From Alphaproteobacteria bacterium (GTDB taxonomy: Bacteria > Pseudomonadota > Alphaproteobacteria > Rs-D84): DNA of 64,000 nucleotides. Position numbers and translations under genes: made by a program. The stretch covers positions 131,294-195,293 of the forward strand of contig WRKW01000002.1 in NCBI GenBank assembly GCA_009777955.1, written 5' to 3'. The notes under the pieces were generated by a model that had not been told where the DNA came from, did no database searches, and was given only the letters and a program-made list of their open reading frames with translations. Within the stretch, counting starts at the first letter, position 1, and each line of letters starts with the position of its first letter. Of this stretch, positions 43,182 to 51,486 are shown in pieces.

Positions 43182-46100
43182 ATGAAAAAACTTCCAGGCT
43201 CTTGCATTCTTGCAATTATACCAATCTTGACATACAGCAATGCAACCGCATTCACACCAGAGGTTAATAATGGCGCTGTGGTAAACAATGAAATTGTTTT
43301 TGATGGACTTCAAATAGTATCCGATGGTATTGCGAATTACACGACTATAAATCAAGGCGGTGAACAATTGGTTTGGAATAATGGTATTGCAAATCATACT
43401 ATAATAAGCAATGACGGTATGCAAGTCGCACTGGGGCAGCTTGGCGGAACAACGACTGTAAATCAAGGCGGATGGCAGATACTTGGCAATTTTTCTGGCG
43501 ATTCTTTCAGATTCACAGATACCGATGCCAGAATAATCATCAATGGCGGGATTCAATACATAGGAGAGCCGGATCATGGCTGGGAAATTAATATTGATGC
43601 TGACACGGCCGCACAAATTCAAATGAACTGGGGACAACAACGGATTGTCGGTGGAAGCAGTATTGATGGCATGACTGTCAAAGGCGAATCCGCAACAATA
43701 TTGGGCAATCAATTTGTGTTTGCAGACGGAACAGCGACAAATACAATTGTAAATGCATATGGACGGCAATTCATACTGGATGGTGGATTTGCATCGGATA
43801 CAATCGTTAATGAAAATGGAATGCAAATAGTCGAAGAAACCGGCATAGCAACCGGAACCATTGTCAATTCGAACGGCCAACAAAGGTTGCAACTGGGCGG
43901 CACCGCGGAATCGGCCATTATACAATCCGGCGGGATGCAATATGTTAATGCCGACTCTACCGCAAAAAGCACAACGATAAACAACGGCGGTGGACAGTCG
44001 GTTTTCGCGGACGGCATTGCCGAAAGTTCTATTATCAATGACGGTGCCCAACAGGCTGTTTGGGGCTTTTTGGCGGGCGATACAATCCTGAATACCGATG
44101 GTATGCAGTTTTTACTTGATGGTTCTGATATTCTTACCGGGGCGACCGTTACTATCCGTGGGGGACAACAAAACATAGGACAAGGCAGTGGATCAGATGC
44201 AATGGATGTCAGTGCGGAAATGGCTGCGAAAATAATTTTTGAATATGGCATACAGCATATTAACAAAGATAGCAGCATCGACGGCATGATCGTTGCCGGC
44301 AATGGCGGCACAGCACTGCAAAACGTGAATTCTTATGGCACAGCCACAAACACAATTGTTGGAAATAATGGCCAGCAAAACGTATACAGCTATGCGGCCG
44401 CAACTGGCACGGTGCTGGACGGCGGGATACAGATCGTATACAACTCTGCCGATGTTGCAAATACTGAAATAAACAATGGCGGACAACAGACACTTTTCAC
44501 AGGGGCAATAGCAAGCGACACAATCGTAAATTCGGGCGGAACGGTAACCGTGAACCGTGGTGCGACACTGAATGGCGTGACTGTGAATACCGGTGGAACA
44601 TTGTCATTGGTAAATACTATAAACGGCACCGTCAGTAATATGAATTCGACAGTCAATAATGTTACACTTGATGGCGGAATTTTAAATATGCATGGTGGGG
44701 GCTATACCATCGGCGGGGTTACATACAGCTCTGTCGCAAATACTACAATGATTACGAACGGCGGAATTATGAATGTCGGTTCTACATCGGCACAGAATAA
44801 TGCAACCGCGAACAATACCACTATTGCTGACGGAACCATGAACGTTTATGGAAAGCTTGGCGGAACAACGATAATCAAAGCGGATGGCGAACAAAATCTA
44901 TTCAATGGAACATCATTTGGTACCGATGCAAATATTGTGATTGACGGCGGAATACAAAATGTCAAAAGCGGCCTTACTTTATCCGGAATTAATGTGACAT
45001 TCGATTCCGGTATCCAGAATATAGAATCTGACGCTACAGCTTATTTTATGACGATTTCCAGTTCAACAACCGCGCAACAAAATGTATATGGCTTGACATT
45101 ACACAATATGGTCGGAAACAATGGATTGCAGGTTGTGCATCTAGAAGGAACAGCCAATAATTCCATTGTTGGCACTGGTGGTGTTATGGATGTGTTCGGT
45201 ACGGCGGGTAACGCAAGTATCAATGGCGGAACACAAAATTTCAAAGCCGGGTCAATTATTTCGGGCACAACCACAACGATAGGTAATAACGGAATCCAGA
45301 ATATCGAAACAGGGGCAGATATCGGATCGGTGGCGGCATATGCGACAATAAATACCGGCGGCATTCAAAATGTAATTGGCACGGCAAACTATATGGTATT
45401 GAATGGCGGCATTCAAAACGTGTCTGGTACTGCGGCAAATACAACAGTAAAATCAGGGATACAAAATTTTCATGCCGGATCCGCAATATCTGGTACGGGA
45501 ACAATTGTTCATGATGGTGGCATCCAGAATATTGAATCTGGCGCAGACATAGGATCAGACATAGCGCATGCAACAATCGGAATGGGCGGCATTCAGAACG
45601 TATTTGGTATTGCGAATAATATGATTATAGACACCGGCGGGACACAATTTGTAAATGCCGGCGCATTTGCCCGAAATACTATCGTTAAAAATTATGGCAC
45701 GCAAATATTCCGGGATAATTCTACGATCGGGGGAACCGGGAACTTTTTCAACAACGGCGGTCGGGTAGTATTTGAATCAGCATCAATTGGTGGCGGCGGC
45801 GGTATAAATGCGGATGCCGAAACAGTCTTGACTTTCAATAACGGAAGATTGGCCGTAAATAATGTTATTGGGCAACAGACTCATTTCCATGACACTGTCG
45901 CAATCCGTACCAGTTTAAACAGAACCGGGGTTATTGAATTAAGATTAACAAACGATGGAAATGATTTTTACATATTTGATAATATTATTGGAAGATTTAA
46001 TCTGGCCTTTATGCACAGTGGTTTGGATTTTGATCTTTTCAATGATATGGATAGCTATGATATTATCCAAAATAATTCTATTGATACATCGCTGGCCGTT

Positions 46101-47171
46101 TTCAAATCTCTTGGCAACGGGGTGGATATTGGACAACATAATTGGGATGTTGTGACTGATTATGATACGGGTATCACTTCGATGGTAAAAACAAACCGGG
46201 CCAGCACATTGATAAATAATACTGTCAATTTTGTACATTCTGTGCGTAGCGTGGTTGAAAAATTATCGAACTCTATGCACAAACGTGTGGGAGAACTTCA
46301 ATGGCTTGAAAACGATGGTAAGTCATCCAGCGGTGCCCAGGCCGATAAAGGCATTTGGGCGCGTGGAATCTATAAAAAATCGGAACTCTCGGAAAAGTCC
46401 GGTGCAAATGTTGGCGTGTATGGCGCAGAATTTGGATATGATTTCAAATTAAAAAATTCCGACAGCAACAAAATATTTTTGGGTGTGTTGGGATATATGG
46501 CAAGTGGCGATGCTGAATTTAGCACAGCTAATATAAATAATGACAAGGCCGACTTAACAGCTTATGGCATCGGATTGTATGGAATCTGGCTGGGGGCAGA
46601 CGGCTGGTTTGCCGATCTTGCACTACGCCAGCATTTTATATCACAGGATATAACCGCTTATGCTGCGGGATTTTCTGATGCCGTAACCTATGATTCAAGA
46701 AATCTGTCTACATCGTTGAACTTGAATTTCGGACGCGAATTTGTTTTCAGCGGCAAAGACACCATGTCATGGTTCCTGACACCGCATGCACAGATAAACG
46801 GTGCGTATATATCGGGAAAACAGTTTACAATGTCCAACGGTGTAACCGGCGAATTCAAGGATAGCTTCAACCAGCAAATCGGCATCCATGCGATGGGCGG
46901 CCCGCGTTGGAATATGGCCAGGGGTGCAAAGTTGCAGCTTTATGCAAAGGCTGGATATATTACCGATTTATCTGACGATTCATCCGTGGAATTTGACGCG
47001 GTAAAAAGTCCCATAGAAAGAAAATTCAACGCTGGCGGAACCGAATTTGGTGGCGGTCTGAACTATCGCAGTCCGAACAAACGATTCATGTTGTATATCG
47101 ATGCCGCAACCCGTATCGGGGATCAGTATAACGAAATATCGGGAACAACAGGTATAAGATACGAATTTTGA
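43182..47171 (+). CDS. AIDA-like autotransporter adhesin
   Basis: 1329 aa. Signal peptide (MKKLPGSCILAIIPILTYSNATA), then a passenger of about 930 residues made of AIDA-type repeats of roughly 19-20 aa (pattern G.AT.T.IN.GG.Q.V...G.A), which fold as a beta helix and are often glycosylated in relatives. The C-terminal autotransporter barrel begins about 1055 (GIWARGIYKKSELSEKSG), and the protein ends GTTGIRYEF. It would be exported by Sec and displayed on the surface. Stands alone, convergent to the radical SAM gene. Confidence 0.93.
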   Translation: MKKLPGSCILAIIPILTYSNATAFTPEVNNGAVVNNEIVFDGLQIVSDGIANYTTINQGGEQLVWNNGIANHTIISNDGMQVALGQLGGTTTVNQGGWQILGNFSGDSFRFTDTDARIIINGGIQYIGEPDHGWEINIDADTAAQIQMNWGQQRIVGGSSIDGMTVKGESATILGNQFVFADGTATNTIVNAYGRQFILDGGFASDTIVNENGMQIVEETGIATGTIVNSNGQQRLQLGGTAESAIIQSGGMQYVNADSTAKSTTINNGGGQSVFADGIAESSIINDGAQQAVWGFLAGDTILNTDGMQFLLDGSDILTGATVTIRGGQQNIGQGSGSDAMDVSAEMAAKIIFEYGIQHINKDSSIDGMIVAGNGGTALQNVNSYGTATNTIVGNNGQQNVYSYAAATGTVLDGGIQIVYNSADVANTEINNGGQQTLFTGAIASDTIVNSGGTVTVNRGATLNGVTVNTGGTLSLVNTINGTVSNMNSTVNNVTLDGGILNMHGGGYTIGGVTYSSVANTTMITNGGIMNVGSTSAQNNATANNTTIADGTMNVYGKLGGTTIIKADGEQNLFNGTSFGTDANIVIDGGIQNVKSGLTLSGINVTFDSGIQNIESDATAYFMTISSSTTAQQNVYGLTLHNMVGNNGLQVVHLEGTANNSIVGTGGVMDVFGTAGNASINGGTQNFKAGSIISGTTTTIGNNGIQNIETGADIGSVAAYATINTGGIQNVIGTANYMVLNGGIQNVSGTAANTTVKSGIQNFHAGSAISGTGTIVHDGGIQNIESGADIGSDIAHATIGMGGIQNVFGIANNMIIDTGGTQFVNAGAFARNTIVKNYGTQIFRDNSTIGGTGNFFNNGGRVVFESASIGGGGGINADAETVLTFNNGRLAVNNVIGQQTHFHDTVAIRTSLNRTGVIELRLTNDGNDFYIFDNIIGRFNLAFMHSGLDFDLFNDMDSYDIIQNNSIDTSLAVFKSLGNGVDIGQHNWDVVTDYDTGITSMVKTNRASTLINNTVNFVHSVRSVVEKLSNSMHKRVGELQWLENDGKSSSGAQADKGIWARGIYKKSELSEKSGANVGVYGAEFGYDFKLKNSDSNKIFLGVLGYMASGDAEFSTANINNDKADLTAYGIGLYGIWLGADGWFADLALRQHFISQDITAYAAGFSDAVTYDSRNLSTSLNLNFGREFVFSGKDTMSWFLTPHAQINGAYISGKQFTMSNGVTGEFKDSFNQQIGIHAMGGPRWNMARGAKLQLYAKAGYITDLSDDSSVEFDAVKSPIERKFNAGGTEFGGGLNYRSPNKRFMLYIDAATRIGDQYNEISGTTGIRYEF

Positions 47172-47238
47172 ACTTAAAAACACAAAGCCCTGAACATGTT
47201 TGCGTGAATATTACCAATCATCCGCGTATGTCTTGCTA

Positions 47239-48270
47239 TCAGCTTTGCCGACAGCGGGAATCAAATATTGTGGCGGCCAGTTCGAACTTTAATCTCGTGT
47301 TATTTTTATATCCGCCGTCCGGAAGCTTGTATGTCGTACAGAACATTTCACCGGATCGGTTATCGATCATAAACGCATCATCATTCGCGCTGAAATACAT
47401 TGTCATGCTTAAACAATTGCCATGGGGTTTGCACTTTGATACGAATTCGGAAAGTGGAGCCCGTCCAATTTCCGCAGATCCGGATCTATCTGGCTGTGCA
47501 CGACCCACCATCATTATTGGCGAATCATTTTGTAAGACTATTTTAAGCCTTTTGTTTTTTGGCTTTATGATTTTCTTCGCCAACTTTTTGGTGTCTGAAA
47601 AAGCTTTTACCCCGATAAGTCTATCCTGATCCCATTGCGCCTTGTTTGCATTTATACGCTCATCAACAGCACCGATAAAAGAATTAACTTTACCCAGACA
47701 TTTTTCAGGACTTTCATAATGCCAAGAAGTCAGTGGTAATTGTACAGCCATATTCGCATGCATATCATAAAGTCGGTATATCGTATTCATGTACCGCACC
47801 CCGTCCGGCCAATCAATCCAATTCGCATTCGTCATAATATTTATCAGTCTTCGCCCACCAGTTGCCTGTAATATCTGTTGGAAATATCCGGGCTGTGCAC
47901 GTTCGGCCAGCATTGGCTCGCCCCCACCGATAGAAATCGTACAGCACCGACAGCCTGAAAATTCTGTACAATAATTCACAACATCGGCCACAGGCACGAT
48001 TTGGGCATTGCCGCCACTGTTTGTACAACAGGGTTTACAATTCAGATCGCAACCCTGGGTCAACATGATTTCCGGATGGGTCTTTGCCATCAAAAGCAGA
48101 TAAAACAGATCATAAGCGGATTCTGTCCGAAATTTGCGAATATCTGGAAAGCGACCGGCTTTGTAATCACCCAGAGCCGTATCTATCGTGCGATTAATAA
48201 TGTTTATATCGGCCGGGATGCGTTTTGCATCATAACGGTAAACTGCCTTTGCAGTGGAATAAATACTCAT
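47239..48270 (-). CDS. Radical SAM protein
   Basis: 343 aa. The CxxxCxxC cluster is C74, C78 and C81 (GCDLNCKPCC), binding [4Fe-4S] and SAM. SIGGGEPML is the GGE motif that holds the SAM methionine. A second Cys-rich turn CRCC lies near 106-110. The reaction is not evident from sequence; no RiPP precursor or SPASM Cys cluster is obvious near it. SD AAGGAT precedes the ATG. The Nudix gene on the same strand, 38 bp upstream, may be cotranscribed. Confidence 0.85.
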   Translation of the reverse strand: MSIYSTAKAVYRYDAKRIPADINIINRTIDTALGDYKAGRFPDIRKFRTESAYDLFYLLLMAKTHPEIMLTQGCDLNCKPCCTNSGGNAQIVPVADVVNYCTEFSGCRCCTISIGGGEPMLAERAQPGYFQQILQATGGRRLINIMTNANWIDWPDGVRYMNTIYRLYDMHANMAVQLPLTSWHYESPEKCLGKVNSFIGAVDERINANKAQWDQDRLIGVKAFSDTKKLAKKIIKPKNKRLKIVLQNDSPIMMVGRAQPDRSGSAEIGRAPLSEFVSKCKPHGNCLSMTMYFSANDDAFMIDNRSGEMFCTTYKLPDGGYKNNTRLKFELAATIFDSRCRQS

Positions 48271-48308
48271 AACACAATCCTTTTATGGATAATATATTCA
48301 CATCGGGT

Positions 48309-48776
48309 CTATATTTTGCGTATTAATGGCATAACGTGTTTTTCAAAATACTCACGTTGATCTGGATATATTATAATATTTTCATCAACCAAACTTTCGG
48401 AATCTACCCAGATAACCTTTACATCACCCGAACATTTTTCACAAAAACAAAGCTTAATATAATCTGGGATTTCCGCGACAAAAAATATATGCACTTCATT
48501 GTACGCCTTGCGAATTGGAACATTATGCTCCTTTACCTTGTATCTATATGGCACAGGTATTTCGATGGCGATATCGGCCATAAACCAAGCACTTTCATCT
48601 AATTCTTCGATTAATTCTCTGCGTAAAGCTTCCCGCGCAATGGTTTCGCCATCTTCAAAACGTCCGCCTATATTTCCATATGCACCGGGGGCATACTGCA
48701 TTATAGCGACTTGCTTTTTCCCATTATGTATACGCACCGGTATTATATATGATGCATAACTGACTTCTTTTATCAT
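48309..48776 (-). CDS. Nudix hydrolase
   Basis: 155 aa from the ATG at 48776. The Nudix box is recognisable in NIGGRFEDGETIAREALRRE and the LIEELDE that follows, with one extra residue compared with the strict GX5EX7REUXEEXGU pattern. Such enzymes hydrolyse nucleoside diphosphates linked to X. The substrate is unclear. It is upstream of the radical SAM gene on the same strand. Confidence 0.85.
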   Translation of the reverse strand: MIKEVSYASYIIPVRIHNGKKQVAIMQYAPGAYGNIGGRFEDGETIAREALRRELIEELDESAWFMADIAIEIPVPYRYKVKEHNVPIRKAYNEVHIFFVAEIPDYIKLCFCEKCSGDVKVIWVDSESLVDENIIIYPDQREYFEKHVMPLIRKI

Positions 48777-48947
48777 TATAAATGTCTCGAATTTCAACCG
48801 TTTTCACTTTTACATCCCCCATATAAATTTCACATTAATACATAAATATGCAAAAGTCTACATTCTTTAAGCATTGACTGGGCAAAAATAGACATTATAT
48901 AGAAAGCCGGATATATAGTCGTATTAGCATTGTTTATCGCGGAAATA

Positions 48948-49001
48948 GCCCAGCCTTCGCATGGCGTAAGCCACCCGTAGCTTCGCAGAGGCGAAGGGTG
49001 G
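48948..49001. repeat. Compound palindromic repeat
   Basis: GCCCAGCCTTCGC (48948-48960) is the complement of half of the element seen at 36076, 38113 and 39275. Next to it CCACCC...GGGTGG (48971-49001) forms its own hairpin with CTTCGC/GCGAAG inside. The 273-bp gap holds no gene. Confidence 0.55.
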
Positions 49002-49049
49002 AAAAGTAAATAGTTAAACTTGAATCTTCTTAAAAATTGTTGTATAAAT

Positions 49050-49739
49050 ATGTATATAAAAGATTATAGTGACGCGCTGAATAAGATAATTAAAATGCAA
49101 CTGAAACACCTGCACAAAGAATTTGATAAACTGCAACGAAAGCATGGCTCTAAGAACCTTGATTCTATCTATGGTTGCGGATGCATTTCGGATCCCGATG
49201 TTTGCTTTATTTTTATGAATCCAACGGGGCGAAATGTCGCAAGTGTTAAAACATGGAACGGATTGAAAGCACCATGGATTGGCACGAAGAACAGTTGGAA
49301 GCTATTTAATTCGGTCGATATTCTTTCGGATAAAACATTGGATCAGATCCTATCAAAACGCCCCGCGGAATGGGATTATGATTTCGCAGAAAAAGTGTAT
49401 AAAGAATTGGCGGAAAAGAAGATATATGTCACAAACATTGGCAAATGCACCCAAGACGATGCTTCACACGTTGCGGATTCTGTATTCAAAGAATATCTTG
49501 GGTTATTAGAGCAAGAGATTTCAGAGATAAAACCAAAGAAAATAATTTCATTCGGCAACCAAGTTAGTTCGTTATTTCTCGGGCAGTCAATAAAGGTTTC
49601 CGAAACCCGCAAACAAACAAAAGTAAAAGTTATTGATGGCAAACCATATATCGTATTTCCTGTATATTATCCTGTTGGGCAAGGCATGAGAAATATCAAT
49701 AAAGCGATTGAAGATATCAAATTTGCCATAAACTATTAA
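49050..49739 (+). CDS. Uracil-DNA-glycosylase superfamily protein
   Basis: 229 aa from the ATG at 49050; a TTG 30 bp upstream is possible. It has the superfamily's two active-site regions: VCFIFMNPTGRNVA (in place of GINPG-type motif 1) and a C-terminal PVYYPVGQGMRN (motif 2 region, with Y in the usual His position). The middle contains KIISFGNQVSSLFLG as in family 4/5 glycosylases. No four-cysteine iron-sulfur cluster is visible. It may remove uracil or a related base; motif changes mean activity is uncertain. Confidence 0.7.
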   Translation: MYIKDYSDALNKIIKMQLKHLHKEFDKLQRKHGSKNLDSIYGCGCISDPDVCFIFMNPTGRNVASVKTWNGLKAPWIGTKNSWKLFNSVDILSDKTLDQILSKRPAEWDYDFAEKVYKELAEKKIYVTNIGKCTQDDASHVADSVFKEYLGLLEQEISEIKPKKIISFGNQVSSLFLGQSIKVSETRKQTKVKVIDGKPYIVFPVYYPVGQGMRNINKAIEDIKFAINY

Positions 49740-49788
49740 CTTTGTTTATCTGTCTCTAATCAATAATGAATAAAACAAGAGAGCATGC

Positions 49789-50382
49789 ATGAAACAAGTT
49801 GAAATCACAGTCAAAGTAATTGGGAATTTGGATGATGTGATAAAGTGTTTGGCCGACCAAGGTTTTTACATCAGCAAAAAATCACGCGTTGAAGATCAGT
49901 ATCTTTCTAACCAGATTGACTCTCTAGCAAATGACAATATTATTCATACTCTATCCGGCTCTGTTATGTTGCGATATTTGGACACAGGCGACCGTATTTG
50001 GACCGGCATTACTCATAAAAACAAGACATACGGCGCAAATGGCGATGTTTTGTCGGAAGAAAAAATAAATATAGACTGCAATGATCTGGTTTCTGCAAAA
50101 AAATTGTTTAATGCATTGGGATTTCAGACCCTTGTAAATGTGAATTATGATGTTATCAGAATGCAAAATGATAAAATTCAATTCGCATTTCAGAACGTAG
50201 AAAAGCTTGGGCTGTTGCTTGAATGCGAAAGCGAAAAAGATGCAACTGGATGGACTGAACAAGAAATCAATACGGAAAAGAAAAGTCTTGTTGATGCAAT
50301 CCGTGCACTTGGCATTTCTATCAGTGAAGATTCTGACATTAAAAAAGCTTACGAATTGATAAAAATTCAAAAGATTGACTGA
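49789..50382 (+). CDS. CYTH-domain protein
   Basis: 197 aa with the CYTH (class IV adenylate cyclase / thiamine triphosphatase) tunnel fold: N-terminal QVEITVKV (in place of ExExK), a middle DTGDRIWTGITHK strand, EEKINIDCNDLVSAKKLFNALGF and a C-terminal LLLECESEKDATGWTE. These domains bind triphosphates and metal ions. A SD-like AAGAGAG precedes the ATG. The substrate is unknown; cyclase and triphosphatase activities are both possible. Confidence 0.8.
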   Translation: MKQVEITVKVIGNLDDVIKCLADQGFYISKKSRVEDQYLSNQIDSLANDNIIHTLSGSVMLRYLDTGDRIWTGITHKNKTYGANGDVLSEEKINIDCNDLVSAKKLFNALGFQTLVNVNYDVIRMQNDKIQFAFQNVEKLGLLLECESEKDATGWTEQEINTEKKSLVDAIRALGISISEDSDIKKAYELIKIQKID

Positions 50383-50466
50383 CGCAAATGGGGCATTGTA
50401 TAGAAAGGCGTATGTAATGGGCGAAATGGGGCGTTTTTGGCGGTATACCTGAGTCACTCCATGCGA

Positions 50467-50489
50467 AAGGCCCGCACACAGCGGGCCTT
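50467..50489. terminator. Terminator-like hairpin downstream of tRNA-Ser
   Basis: AAGGCCCGC, loop ACACA, GCGGGCCTT. It lies between the CYTH gene (plus) and tRNA-Ser (minus) and may serve both. The T run is short. Confidence 0.55.
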
Positions 50490-50519
50490 ACAGGGTATAT
50501 CATGTATACATCAGATTAC

Positions 50520-50609
50520 TGGCGGAGAAGGAGGGATTTGAACCCCCGATACCCTTGCGAGTATAGACGATTTCGAATCGTCCGCATTCGACCACTCTGC
50601 CACTTCTCC
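50520..50609 (-). tRNA. tRNA-Ser (anticodon CGA)
   Basis: 90 nt with a long variable arm: acceptor GGAGAAG with CTTCTCC, anticodon loop in GATTCGAAATC, encoded CCA. Confidence 0.96.
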
Positions 50610-50660
50610 ATAGGAACCATTATATATAATTTATCGGCATTTGCAAGCGTGGAAAAGTTA

Positions 50661-50986
50661 ATAGATGGGCTATAAGCCGGATTCTGTGGTGCGGTCGCAC
50701 CGGTTTCCCGCACACGGTACCACACCGGTCATAATTAATCTGTCACACCACATTACTGCGGCGGATCAAGCCTTCTACCCGCTTCCAATCCGGAACTGAT
50801 TAACAGAAGCCTATTTGAAGTTGCACCGCATAGAGATTGCCCGTTTCATCCACCGCTTTCCGTGGCTCGTTTCTGTTGCTCTGATCGTCGGGTTGCCCCG
50901 CGCGGCCGTTAACCGCTATGCTGTTCCGTGGTGTCCGGACTTTCCTCTGCCGCGTTTCCGCGACAGCTATGACCCGCCCATCTATC
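50661..50986 (-). ncRNA. rnpB: RNase P RNA
   Basis: About 326 nt, minus strand. P1 is GATAGATGGGC (50986-50976) with its complement near 50661-50670. The 5' conserved region GAGGAAAGTCCGGAC and the 3' end ACAGAATCCGGCTTATAG are typical of bacterial type A RNA. It cuts the 5' leader from tRNA precursors. Confidence 0.95.
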
Positions 50987-51025
50987 GTAGATATAAAATA
51001 GTAAATTCAATCGAAATTGCAAGGT

Positions 51026-51337
51026 TTAATTCGCACCCTGCTTTTTCGCGGCACCCAAAGCCGTGCGCAAGGATTGTTCCGCTATCTGTCGGATACGTGG
51101 TGCCATTGCCCGCATATTAAGGGCATTTGTCATAGAATTAGCAAACAATTCGGATATATAGGATATCTGGGACGGGGATATTACATAAACCGCAGAAGTA
51201 ATCTGATCTGATGAAAGCATGGTCGCACCAACGCTCTCTTTTGCATTATTGTCGTCCCCGGTCGACCCAAGATTGGCCGCAGAGCCATCAAGCTGTGTAC
51301 GCAGTTTTTCCAAAATTTTATCTATACTCTCTGCCAT
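51026..51337 (-). CDS. Small conserved-looking hypothetical protein
   Basis: 103 aa from the ATG at 51337; an in-frame ATG 72 bp upstream lies before the promoter. Mostly helical: ESIDKILEKLRTQL, a serine- and asparagine-rich spacer, then a C-terminal ISYISELFANSMTNALNMRA. No membrane segment or known family. It precedes rnpB on the same strand by 40 bp. The promoter is of the leaderless type. Confidence 0.6.
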   Translation of the reverse strand: MAESIDKILEKLRTQLDGSAANLGSTGDDNNAKESVGATMLSSDQITSAVYVISPSQISYISELFANSMTNALNMRAMAPRIRQIAEQSLRTALGAAKKQGAN

Positions 51338-51344
51338 AGTCCGG

Positions 51345-51372
51345 ATTTTACCACAAAAAAAACTGATTGCAA
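51345..51372 (-). promoter_or_regulatory. Leaderless-type promoter of the 51337 gene
   Basis: Minus strand TTGCAA, 16-bp spacer, TAAAAT, then 7 bp to the ATG at 51337. Confidence 0.55.
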
Positions 51373-51433
51373 ATAAAACGCATAAATGCGGCGACATATC
51401 GGAAAACAAAAATTATAAATCGTCTTATTCCAC

Positions 51434-51462
51434 TTGATATTTGCCCTTTTTTTTACTATATA
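51434..51462 (+). promoter_or_regulatory. secA promoter
   Basis: TTGATA, 17-bp spacer, TATATA; then a 24-bp leader with SD AAAGGA to the ATG at 51487. Confidence 0.55.
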
Positions 51463-51486
51463 TCCTTGGCAAATAAAGGAATAGTT

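Noticed and set aside
43164..44656. Long minus-strand frames antisense to the AIDA-like autotransporter
   Set aside because: They follow from the repetitive codons of the autotransporter and have no independent support.
50815..51120. 101-codon open frame on the plus strand
   Set aside because: It overlaps rnpB on the other strand and the 51026 gene; its content follows from the structured RNA.
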